DNA of 64,000 nt, taken from NCBI RefSeq assembly GCF_022879575.1, contig NZ_CP084263.1:558001-622000 (forward strand). The letters run 5' to 3'. A model generated the notes under the pieces. The model did not search any database and was not told the DNA's origin. It saw only the letters and a list, made by a program, of their open reading frames with translations. Below, piece by piece: positions 8,717 through 16,649 of this stretch. The DNA is from Caballeronia sp. SL2Y3. Lineage in GTDB: Bacteria; Pseudomonadota; Gammaproteobacteria; Burkholderiales; Burkholderiaceae. Each line of letters begins with the position of its first letter. The first letter of the stretch is position 1. The translations under genes were made by a program, and so were the position numbers.

Positions 8717-9910
8717 CTATTTCTCCAGCACGTCCGAGCGCGGGGGCGACGCAGCGTCGAACGTATCCCGCGATGGAAGCGGTAGCGTCATCGCCCGTTG
8801 AGCCTGTGCCTCGAACGTCTCACGCGAGAAGCGGCGACGGAACTCGGCCGCGAGCGGAGCCATGGGTACCTCGGGCGCCGCGAAGATGCGTTTGACGAAC
8901 GCCGTGTGATCGCCTGAAGGAAACAGCAACGTCTCCGGAAGGTAAGCGTCGAGTCCGGATACCCGCGATACGACGATCGGGCGCTCAGCGAGCACGGCTT
9001 CGATCATGACAAGCGGCACGCCCTCGAAAGCAGACGGCAACACCAAGGTGTCGCTCGCCGCGATATACGGCAGCACGTCCGCTTGTGCGCCCACCATGCG
9101 CACGTGCGCAGACAAGATCGGGCTTATCTGCACCCTGTGGGCCGTTCGCTGCGCGTCCGGTCCTTCACCGACGATGAGCACGATCGTACGCGCGAAGGCG
9201 TCGGGGTGCCGTTCTATGGTTTCGAGCAGAAAGTCTTGCCGCTTATGCGTGAAGTCGATTCGCCCGATATGCGCAATGATGGTCGTCCCGTCGTCCGGCA
9301 GGCCCAGCATGGCGCGGGCCGCTGACTGCGTGAGCGTGGATCGTGCGAAGCGGTCGTCCACGCAGTTTGCGAGTATCGTCGTGCGTGCATTCGGCGCGAG
9401 CGCGCGCAGCTTGGCGCGTAGGTGTTCGTTGAGCGTGATGAATTCGTCCGGCATGCGATAAACGCCGCGCTTCACGAGCCATTTCATTCGGTCGATCAGG
9501 CGGCCGCTGCCGGGACCGTCGCCGACGAGCGGCAGATAGCTCACCGAACGCGTACGCGTCAGCCGTGCAGCGAAGAGTCCGGCCAGGCCCGAAACGATGG
9601 TGCCCTGTGCGACGAGCAGGCGCGTGAGTTTCAGTCTGCGCAGAACGGAGCTTGTCGAGCGTGTCACACGAAGCAGCGCGAACGGATTGCCGCGTATCGA
9701 TTCGGCCGTATATGGCAAGCCAATTGTCTGGACTTTCGGATGAGCGCGCGCGAGGTCTTCGACGAAGCCATACAGCGCGGTGTTCTGCTTCGGCGCGAGG
9801 ATATACAAGGTGTCGATCTGCGCGTTTCCGACGAGCGCAACCATGAAGCGCTTGAGCATCTCCTCGTGCCCCCCGTTGATGCCCGAATCGCAATAGATCC
9901 CAACCTTCAC
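8717..9910 (-). CDS. Family 4 glycosyltransferase
   Basis: Starts at GTG 9910 with GGAG 8 nt upstream. The 397-aa product begins MKVGIYCDSGINGGHEEMLKR, an N-terminal Rossmann-like acceptor domain, and has a C-terminal GT-B nucleotide-sugar domain. The latter shows 'IAHIGRIDFTHKRQD', 'VGEGPD', and the retaining-GT4 motif EGVPLVMIEAV (E-x7-E) around residue 316. It transfers a sugar from a nucleotide donor; donor and acceptor cannot be predicted. It converges on ATP-grasp copy 1, so the three genes look like a small glycan-modification set. Confidence 0.88.
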   Translation of the reverse strand: MKVGIYCDSGINGGHEEMLKRFMVALVGNAQIDTLYILAPKQNTALYGFVEDLARAHPKVQTIGLPYTAESIRGNPFALLRVTRSTSSVLRRLKLTRLLVAQGTIVSGLAGLFAARLTRTRSVSYLPLVGDGPGSGRLIDRMKWLVKRGVYRMPDEFITLNEHLRAKLRALAPNARTTILANCVDDRFARSTLTQSAARAMLGLPDDGTTIIAHIGRIDFTHKRQDFLLETIERHPDAFARTIVLIVGEGPDAQRTAHRVQISPILSAHVRMVGAQADVLPYIAASDTLVLPSAFEGVPLVMIEAVLAERPIVVSRVSGLDAYLPETLLFPSGDHTAFVKRIFAAPEVPMAPLAAEFRRRFSRETFEAQAQRAMTLPLPSRDTFDAASPPRSDVLEK

Positions 9911-10413
9911 GGCATTCTCCGTTTTTGTGCGCGTCCTCGCGCTTTCTTAATGGCCTTGCGGCCGACAACGCCGAGCATGTCTATTCGTCTTGAATGCAAT
10001 GGGCCGCCCTTAAGGAGTCACGAACGCCACCAATGGAAGCTTAGGCAAAAAAGGGATGAATTATTAGCAGTCGCGCGCAGACCGAGTGGACCGTTGAAGT
10101 CATGTGCGGTCGGCGACGCGTCACAACACCGTTTGTCTGTAGAAAGGCTTGAAGCATCGTTCAGGCCATGCCTTCGCACTGTCGTCCACGACGCTCAGTG
10201 TAAGGAAAACAGCAACCGGTGTCTGCCGAAAAAAATGCCTGAAAGAAGGATCGAAGGCAGCTGTATCGCCCAGGCAATCTCTTCTACCTAACTGTGCATA
10301 GGTGTGCTAAGGTCGGGTCGATTTCGATGTGCGGTGGTTTCGTCGTCTGCAACATCGCTTTCGAGTCCGATGCACCAACGCGTCGCAGACGGCGCTCTAA
10401 CCGATATGTGACC
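9911..10413. other. Intergenic region between divergent genes
   Basis: About 500 bases separating the minus-strand glycosyltransferase from the plus-strand zinc-ribbon gene. It is somewhat AT-richer near 10040-10070 and 10200-10300, consistent with two divergent promoters. I cannot fix a -35/-10 pair with confidence and see no gene. Confidence 0.35.
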
Positions 10414-11541
10414 ATGAATCAGCGGGAAGAGTTGCGCTCGCTTTACTGCGTCGTTTGTCCTCGTTGCGAGAGCGTATCGCCGGCGGATAACTTATCGTGT
10501 CCTTATTGCGGCGCGGATCGACATGGAGCGGTGCTGACGCGAACCCAGGCATCGCTCTTCGGGATGGACGAGTCGGCACGCGCGATGGTGCGCGCCGCGT
10601 CATCGCAAGTCGGAGGCATGCGCCGCGATCAAACGGACGATGCAACCGCGGCAGGCCACGCGGATCGATCGGCAACGTTGCTTTCGATGCCAAGCTCCTT
10701 CGCTGTCAAGCGGAGTTCGATTACAGTGCTGGCCGTCGGCATCTGCATCGTGATCGGTATCTCCGCGTGGGTGCGAACGTCGCACAGTCCCGGGGCCAGC
10801 AACGGAGATGAGAACCGCGTCAGTGCAGTGGGGACGGTTCACAAGCTCCCGCCGGTTGCACCGGCCGCTCGCACTCAGCCGCGAGATGCGGCCGGAAGCT
10901 CGACGTCAGATGACGCAGTTGCGCGCGCTCAGGAACGCTTCGTCGCGATGAGGGGTGTACCCGGCCGCGCCACGTTCGATTTGCCGGCGCCGGCAGGCAC
11001 CGCACCATGCGGGGTGATTGCATCGGCGCTTGCGTGCGACGCGTTGGCTGCAACGCAAGCGTCACCCTCTACGCTCGATGTTGGCGATACAAAGAGCACG
11101 GTCATTCCTGAAGCGCCTCATTCAACTGCGTCGACGTCGACGAGAGCCACGAAGGCGGCGACGCGCAATCAACGTCGCGCCGATCACACGTCGGCAAGCA
11201 CGCGACGAGCATCGACGCGCTCCCATGCGCATGCCAACGAGAGGACGACCCACGCGCAGCCCGCTTTGCGCTCCGCTCGTCATGCGAAGAAGAACGACAA
11301 AACGCATCCGCGCGTGCGAAGCGTGCAGCGCGTATCGACACCGGCACGCGAAAAGGCCGACGCATCGGATGCGCCAGGCGGAGGCGCCATCGCACCGGCC
11401 GGCGATCCCGCGATGACGTCGTCCGGAAGCTGGAGGCCGAGCAGCGTTGCCGAGCCGAACGACAACATCCATTCGCGCACCGGCAGCTTGTTTCCGGCCG
11501 GTGCCGCTGCGGTCAATAAGGGGCGCGGAGAGGCGCACTGA
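10414..11541 (+). CDS. Membrane-anchored zinc-ribbon protein, unknown function
   Basis: Start set at ATG 10414 (MNQREELRSLYCVVCPRCES); the frame is open upstream but lacks other good starts. The 375-aa product has a double CxxC zinc ribbon in the first 40 residues (CPRC ... CPYC), one TM helix near residues 103-122 (SSITVLAVGICIVIGISAWV) and a long low-complexity Ser/Thr/Ala/Arg-rich tail outside the membrane. No enzymatic domain. The layout resembles cytoplasmic zinc-ribbon membrane anchors. It lies 165 bp upstream of ATP-grasp copy 2, so a regulatory or scaffold role for that glycan unit is possible. Confidence 0.6.
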   Translation: MNQREELRSLYCVVCPRCESVSPADNLSCPYCGADRHGAVLTRTQASLFGMDESARAMVRAASSQVGGMRRDQTDDATAAGHADRSATLLSMPSSFAVKRSSITVLAVGICIVIGISAWVRTSHSPGASNGDENRVSAVGTVHKLPPVAPAARTQPRDAAGSSTSDDAVARAQERFVAMRGVPGRATFDLPAPAGTAPCGVIASALACDALAATQASPSTLDVGDTKSTVIPEAPHSTASTSTRATKAATRNQRRADHTSASTRRASTRSHAHANERTTHAQPALRSARHAKKNDKTHPRVRSVQRVSTPAREKADASDAPGGGAIAPAGDPAMTSSGSWRPSSVAEPNDNIHSRTGSLFPAGAAAVNKGRGEAH

Positions 11542-11705
11542 CGATGCGTGCGCCGCGCGACTCACGCGTTGCAATGTGGCGATCCGCACATTCGGTCACG
11601 TCGGTCATTTGCAAGAATCGTTCGCTGAAATCGTCGCTGGTGGAACGAGCCATAACGAGCAGAAGATCGTGCCACCGTCTTCCCCCGAGGCATGAGGGCT
11701 CCCGG

Positions 11706-12593
11706 ATGTTTGCCAAGACACTCATCGACGGCGCCAAGTCGTGGCTGCCGGACTCGGTGTTCTTAAGCCTTTTGCACCGTCATAACGTCGGACGATTCCC
11801 GAACATGTGGAATCCCAGGACGTTCAACGAAAAGATCCTGCATCGCTGTCTCTATCCGGACCCGCGTTACATGGATCTGACCGACAAATTGAAGGTCCGC
11901 GATTATGTGGCGGACAAGATCGGCACGCGACATCTCATTCCTCTGCTGGCAGAACCCGGTGCTTTCACGAAAGAAGTCTTCGATGCCTTGCCTTCGTCCT
12001 TCGTCATGAAGGCGAATCACGGCAGCGGCTTCGTGGAGGTGGTGAAGGACAAAAGCCGCGTGTCGTTCGAGCAACTCTCGGCGTTAGCAGAAAAATGGCT
12101 GTCCACGCCCTTCTACAGAGTGGCGCGGGAACGCCATTACCGCATGATCGAGCCGCGCATCTTCTTCGAAGCGCTGCTGCTCGCCGAAGATGGCCAGGTT
12201 CCTGCCGACCTGAAGTTCCACGTCTTCAACTCGCCATCCGGCCAGCAGACGATTTTCATCACGGTAATATCGGGCCGCTTCACCGATCATCCTCGCGGCG
12301 ATACGTATGACGCCGAGTGGCGGTTGCAGGACATCTGGTTGGGTCACTACCACCGTAGCGACACGCCTGCGCCGCCGCCGGAATCGCTCGATTCGCTGCT
12401 TGAAATAGCGGGCGTGCTGGCGAAAGAGTTCGAATACGTGAGAGTCGATCTTTACGAAGCCAACGGGAACATTTACTTCGGGGAACTAACGTTCACGCCC
12501 GGCGCGGGCGTTTTCCCGATGCGTCCCGATCACGTCGATTACGAATGGGGCCGGCTCTTCGAGGTGGACCCGCGACACCGATCCAGTAGATAG
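11706..12593 (+). CDS. TupA-like ATP-grasp protein, copy 2
   Basis: A 295-aa paralogue of the protein at 7541-8434, aligning end to end: MFAKTLIDGAKSWLPDSVF, 'GRFPNMWNPRTFNEKIL', MKANHGSGF, 'PADLKFHVFN' and 'IYFGELTFTPGAG' are all conserved. By eye roughly two thirds of residues are identical. The start at ATG 11706 follows GAGG; upstream in-frame sequence is not conserved between the copies, which supports this start. Two copies in 5 kb suggest duplication with separate substrates or dosage. A DUF4142 gene follows 8 bp later. Confidence 0.82.
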   Translation: MFAKTLIDGAKSWLPDSVFLSLLHRHNVGRFPNMWNPRTFNEKILHRCLYPDPRYMDLTDKLKVRDYVADKIGTRHLIPLLAEPGAFTKEVFDALPSSFVMKANHGSGFVEVVKDKSRVSFEQLSALAEKWLSTPFYRVARERHYRMIEPRIFFEALLLAEDGQVPADLKFHVFNSPSGQQTIFITVISGRFTDHPRGDTYDAEWRLQDIWLGHYHRSDTPAPPPESLDSLLEIAGVLAKEFEYVRVDLYEANGNIYFGELTFTPGAGVFPMRPDHVDYEWGRLFEVDPRHRSSR

Positions 12594-12601
12594 GCGCGAG
12601 C

Positions 12602-13147
12602 GTGAATGAACGAAGACGGAGGATCGCGTGCGGCTGCCTGCTTCTCATGGCGCACATCGTCGGCGCTCGTGCGCAGAGCCGGTCGCTCTCGGACGCGCAG
12701 ATGGTCGGTGTTCTGCTGACCGCGAATCAGGCTGAGATAGCAGCGGGGCAGATTGCACTGCGCAGAACCCGGTCAACCAGCCTGCGAAGCTTCGCCACGC
12801 GCATCGTCGATGAAAACGCACAGATCGCACAGGAGACGAACGACATGTTGCGAAGGCTCGGCGCGAGCGCGCAGCCGAGCAGCATGAGCGACGCGCTCGC
12901 GCGTCAAAGCCGCGACGATACCGAGATGCTCGGCGACGAAGACGAATACGCATTCGCGCAAGCCTATCTCGAACGCGAGGTGGATTTTCTCGGGCGGCTC
13001 GTCAATACCGTCGATGACTTCATCCGATCCACGCATAGCGCGGATGTGAAGGTACTGCTCGTGCGAGTCCGGCCGGCATTCACGCTTCACCTGGATCAGG
13101 CGCGACGACTCCAGCTTGTGTTTCAACGCCCCGGCTTCGGTCATTAA
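12602..13147 (+). CDS. DUF4142 exported protein
   Basis: Starts at GTG 12602 (the nearby ATG is out of frame). The 181-aa product has a signal peptide (CGCLLLMAHIVGARAQS) and the DUF4142 four-helix ferritin-like fold marks: 'VLLTANQAEIAAGQIALRR', 'SLRSFATRIVDENAQ', then 'FAQAYLEREVDFLGRLVN'. The family is periplasmic and of unknown function, often associated with stress or secretion. It is only 8 bp behind ATP-grasp copy 2, so probably co-transcribed. Confidence 0.82.
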   Translation: MNERRRRIACGCLLLMAHIVGARAQSRSLSDAQMVGVLLTANQAEIAAGQIALRRTRSTSLRSFATRIVDENAQIAQETNDMLRRLGASAQPSSMSDALARQSRDDTEMLGDEDEYAFAQAYLEREVDFLGRLVNTVDDFIRSTHSADVKVLLVRVRPAFTLHLDQARRLQLVFQRPGFGH

Positions 13148-13248
13148 GTACGACAGGCCGCGTCTGCAATGCATTCCACGAAGTCTTGTTTGCCGATTCC
13201 TTATCGGCGAGATAGATTCGAATCATTCACGCACTGTCGGAGCCGGCC

Positions 13249-13509
13249 ATGTCACAGATCCTGACGCAATACTGGCAAGCGTTATGGGTGCCCGTAGGAC
13301 GGGCTCGGCAACGCTGGCGGCAACGCGCCTATGAGCGGGCGATGCGAGCGTGCGGATGCTCGGACGCAAGCAAACCGAAGCAACGAGACGAGCAGGCAAG
13401 CGGCCAGGAGCGGCTCGAACAGATCGCCCTTTACGCGCGCGCGGGCTACTTCAACATGGGCTATACGGTAGACGCGTTCAGCGCGCCCGCCGATTTGCCG
13501 CCACATTGA
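13249..13509 (+). CDS. 86-aa hypothetical protein
   Basis: Starts MSQILTQYWQALWVPVGRAR with a weak GGAG 4 nt upstream. Basic and Arg/Gln-rich in the first half, with a C-terminal 'YARAGYFNMGYTVDAFSAP' segment. No signal peptide or known domain. The coding bias fits a real gene and there is no competing frame of better quality. Confidence 0.5.
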   Translation: MSQILTQYWQALWVPVGRARQRWRQRAYERAMRACGCSDASKPKQRDEQASGQERLEQIALYARAGYFNMGYTVDAFSAPADLPPH

Positions 13510-13636
13510 TTTCGACAAGAGCCGCGCGTTTCGCATATCGCGCGCAAGCATATTCGTAGCATTCTTCCTTCGTTTGTGCGCAAGCGCCGCGCTTGTACAG
13601 TGAACGCTCCTGACACTTCGCTCGGACGTTCAGCGC

Positions 13637-14650
13637 ATGAGGGCATCTGCCGCATTCAATCGACTGCTTGTGCTCGTTATGCTCGTTGCATCGTTTGTTG
13701 CACCGGGTGCCGCGCACGCGGAAGGAACGGTACGCATCGTCGATCAATATGGCATCGGCTCCTTGCTCCTGAAAGTGGCGAAGGACCAGAAGTTGATCGA
13801 GAAAGAAGGCGCGCGCGCGGGACTGCATATCGACGTGCAATGGACCACGCTGTCCGGCGGTGCGGCGGTCAACGAAGCCTTGCTCTCGGGCGCGGCCGAT
13901 ATCGCCACGCTCGGCATCGGTCCGCTGATGACAATATGGGACCGCACGCGCGGTCATCAGGATTTCCGCGCGATGTCGGCGCAAAGCGCGGTGCCGGTGT
14001 ATCTCGTATCGAACGATGCGCGCATTCGCAGCATCGCGGATATCGGCGAGAAGGACCGCATCGCGGTGGTGTCGGTCGCCGTCTCGCAGCAGGGGCGGCT
14101 GTTGCAGATGGCTTCGGCCAAGGCGTTCGGCGATGCCGAGTACGCGCGTCTCGACAGGTTCGAAGTGAACATGCCGCACGCGGATGCGACGACGGCCATG
14201 CTCGCGGGCAGTTCGGTCATCAACCTTCACTTCTCGAACGCGCCTTATCAGTATCAGGAACTCGACGACCCGAAAATTTACAAGGTCATCAGTTCGACGG
14301 ACATACTGGGCGGCCCGGCGACGAGCAGCGTTGCCGTCACATCCGACAAATGGCGCAAGGACAACCCGCGGACCTATGCGGCCGTGCGCGCGGCGCTCGT
14401 CGATGCGGCGCGGCTCGTTCGATCGAACAAGCCGGAGGCTGCGGCCATCTATATCCGACAGGACGCATCGAAACTGTCGCCGACATTCGTCGAACGCATC
14501 CTGAACGACAAGGACGTGAGCTTTTCCACTACGCCCGAGAACACACTCGCACTCGGCGCTTTCCTGTTCAAGGTCGGCGTCATTCGTCACGAGCCGAAGT
14601 CGTGGCGCGATTACTTCTTCACCGACGATCCCGACGCGCAAGGCAGCTAA
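13637..14650 (+). CDS. ABC transporter substrate-binding protein, sulfonate/taurine type
   Basis: A 337-aa periplasmic protein with a signal peptide ending AHAEG near residue 29 and the NMT1/SsuA-like fold. Marks are 'IVDQYGIGSLLLKVAKDQKLIEKEG', 'GGAAVNEALLSGAADIATLG', and 'VTSDKWRKDNPRTYAAVRAAL' near the C-terminus. Members bind aliphatic sulfonates, taurine, nitrate or thiamine precursors. A TauD-like dioxygenase gene follows 54 bp later, favouring an organosulfur substrate. No permease or ATPase gene is adjacent, so it must use components encoded elsewhere. Confidence 0.85.
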   Translation: MRASAAFNRLLVLVMLVASFVAPGAAHAEGTVRIVDQYGIGSLLLKVAKDQKLIEKEGARAGLHIDVQWTTLSGGAAVNEALLSGAADIATLGIGPLMTIWDRTRGHQDFRAMSAQSAVPVYLVSNDARIRSIADIGEKDRIAVVSVAVSQQGRLLQMASAKAFGDAEYARLDRFEVNMPHADATTAMLAGSSVINLHFSNAPYQYQELDDPKIYKVISSTDILGGPATSSVAVTSDKWRKDNPRTYAAVRAALVDAARLVRSNKPEAAAIYIRQDASKLSPTFVERILNDKDVSFSTTPENTLALGAFLFKVGVIRHEPKSWRDYFFTDDPDAQGS

Positions 14651-14704
14651 CGTCGTCGGGTAGCTCGCACAAACAGACCAACATTCAAAGCGGAGATTTT
14701 GCTC

Positions 14705-15661
14705 ATGAACGCAGCCGTCATCGCACAGCAGACAAACGAACACGACATCGAAGTGCGTCCTTTGTCGGCGCATATCGGTGCGGAGATTAGCGGCGTCGAT
14801 TTGACGCGTGCGTTGCAGCCGGCAGAGGTTGCGGCGATTCGTGCGGCTTTGCTGAAGTGGCGCGTGGTGTTCTTCCGCGAGCAGTTTCTCACGCATGAAC
14901 AGCATGTCGCGTTTTCGGCGCAGTTCGGCGAATTGACGGTCGGGCATCCCGTATTCGGTCATGTGCAAGGGCATCCCGAGCTGTACTCCATCTCGAAGTT
15001 TCGCAAGGCAACGCGCTTCGAAGGTCAGGCGCTGCTGCGGCCGTGGACCGGATGGCATACGGATGTGACCGCAGCGGTCAATCCGCCGTTTGCATCGATT
15101 CTTCGCGGCGTGACCATTCCGCCGTATGGCGGCGATACGCAGTGGACCAACCTCGTCATCGCTTACGAGAAGTTATCCGCGACGCTGCGCGCTTTCGTCG
15201 ACGGTTTGCGCGGCATACATCGCTTCGCGCCGCCGCAAGGCGCGAGCGGCACGGATGCCTTCGCGAAGGCGGTCGACGAACACACGCTCGTCAGCGAACA
15301 TCCGCTCGTGCGCGTGCATCCGGAGACCGGAGAGCGGGCGTTGTATGTGAGCCCCGGCTTTCTGAAGTCCATCGTCGGCCTGGCGCCGCGCGAGAGTCAG
15401 GCGCTGCTCGAATTGCTATGGGAACATGTGACGCGACCGGAGTTCACGGTCCGCTTCAAGTGGGAACCGGGCAGCATCGCGTTCTGGGACAACCGTACGA
15501 CGGCTCACCTTGCGCCGACGGATATCTTCGATCTCGACTTCGACCGTCAGCTGTATCGCACGACGCTCGTCGGCGACGTGCCCGTCGGACCGGACGGCAA
15601 GCGGTCTGTTGCTATAGAAGGCTCGCCTGTCGGCGCGGCCGCTGCCGTCGCGTTGAACTGA
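14705..15661 (+). CDS. TauD/TfdA family Fe(II)/2-oxoglutarate dioxygenase
   Basis: Start placed at ATG 14705, 9 nt after CGGAG; a TTG two codons earlier is the alternative. The 318-aa product has the facial triad: His and Asp in WHTDVT, and the distal His in TTAHLAPTD, with the 2-oxoglutarate-binding Arg in DRQLYRTTL. The opening 'LSAHIGAEISGVDLTRAL' is typical of TauD. It would hydroxylate a sulfonate or related substrate to release sulfite. Taurine itself is not assured: alkylsulfatases and 2,4-D dioxygenases share this fold. Confidence 0.88.
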   Translation: MNAAVIAQQTNEHDIEVRPLSAHIGAEISGVDLTRALQPAEVAAIRAALLKWRVVFFREQFLTHEQHVAFSAQFGELTVGHPVFGHVQGHPELYSISKFRKATRFEGQALLRPWTGWHTDVTAAVNPPFASILRGVTIPPYGGDTQWTNLVIAYEKLSATLRAFVDGLRGIHRFAPPQGASGTDAFAKAVDEHTLVSEHPLVRVHPETGERALYVSPGFLKSIVGLAPRESQALLELLWEHVTRPEFTVRFKWEPGSIAFWDNRTTAHLAPTDIFDLDFDRQLYRTTLVGDVPVGPDGKRSVAIEGSPVGAAAAVALN

Positions 15662-15665
15662 GCGC

Positions 15666-15686
15666 AGCGGCGACCGGGTCGCCGCT
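15666..15686. terminator. Hairpin between convergent tauD-like and CHAD genes
   Basis: AGCGGCGAC (15666-15674) and GTCGCCGCT (15678-15686) form a perfect 9-bp stem with a 3-nt loop, directly after the dioxygenase stop and before the convergent CHAD stop. It can serve both directions. Confidence 0.6.
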
Positions 15687-15712
15687 CGTCCACATCGCAG
15701 GGTAGCCGTCCG

Positions 15713-16537
15713 CTAAAGCAGCTTGGCGGCGGCCTTGAACCTGCGCTTTTGTTCTTTTTCGAGGACGCGCAACGCGCGATCCGCCGCGCCGTCCGGCAAT
15801 GCCGCGCGGTGCTCGAGCAGCAAATCCCGGCTCGCGACGACATCGTTCAGTTCACCGAAACGCTTTTGCACGCGCTTCAGGTTTTTCAGGCCCTTGCGCT
15901 GCTTCTTGCCCAGAAGCGGCTCGAAGAATTCCAGCAGATAGCGAACCTTCTTGCCGGCCTTGCGGACTTCATGAAACGACTCATAGTCCGAGCGGCCTTT
16001 GCGTGATGCCACGCGCATCCGCTTCTTCAACTGCTTTTGCGCTGCAACGACGCGCTGTCGAGCGAATTTGGTCAGCGGGGTGCGTTGCGCGGCCGTGTTC
16101 AACTCGCGATTCGCTTCGCTCATCGCTTCACGCAGCGTCTGCTTGACACTCGCATGAGCAAGCGTTTCGAGGCTCCTTCTCGAGGCTTCCGAGCGGCTCT
16201 GACGGAATGCGTCGAGCAGTTCGCGGTCGCCGGTGGCTTCCACGAGACCGATGAGGATGTCCCAGTCGCGCGTGTTGCCTGCGGCGTTCGCGAGGAACTT
16301 GTAAATGGCGCGCTGCTGCGTATCGAAGTCTTCGTGAAGAATGGGCCGGTACGCCCACAGCAGCGTGCGCAGGCGTCGGAGCGCCACGCGCAGCTTGTGC
16401 AGTTGTTCCGCCTCGCCTTCGTTTTCCAGCGCGGACGCCTGAGCGATAGCTTCGCCGACGAGCGGCTCTGCAAACGTCGAAAAGTTCGTCTCAGCGGTCG
16501 CCGGGCGATTGTCGGCGTTCTCATCGTCCTTTTTCAT
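15713..16537 (-). CDS. CHAD domain protein
   Basis: Start chosen at ATG 16537 (MKKDDENADNRPATAETNFS) because GGGAAA lies 7 nt upstream; the frame is open to 16636 without a better start. The 274-aa product is a CHAD domain: 'QLHKLRVALRRLRTLLWAY' with the conserved His and Arg residues near 62-75, and the second half 'FHEVRKAGKKVRYLLEFF'. CHAD proteins bind inorganic polyphosphate through these basic residues. The phosphate-scavenging operon next door (16650-19811) makes a polyphosphate link attractive, though that is inference. Confidence 0.88.
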   Translation of the reverse strand: MKKDDENADNRPATAETNFSTFAEPLVGEAIAQASALENEGEAEQLHKLRVALRRLRTLLWAYRPILHEDFDTQQRAIYKFLANAAGNTRDWDILIGLVEATGDRELLDAFRQSRSEASRRSLETLAHASVKQTLREAMSEANRELNTAAQRTPLTKFARQRVVAAQKQLKKRMRVASRKGRSDYESFHEVRKAGKKVRYLLEFFEPLLGKKQRKGLKNLKRVQKRFGELNDVVASRDLLLEHRAALPDGAADRALRVLEKEQKRRFKAAAKLL

Positions 16538-16649
16538 GATCGTTTCCCGGTGTGATGCAACGGCATCTACGAGGCAAGATTCGTACCGCATCAACCATGC
16601 GGTACGAGCCTTTCCCGTCGCTTGGGAAATTGTCACGAGACGTTCATAT

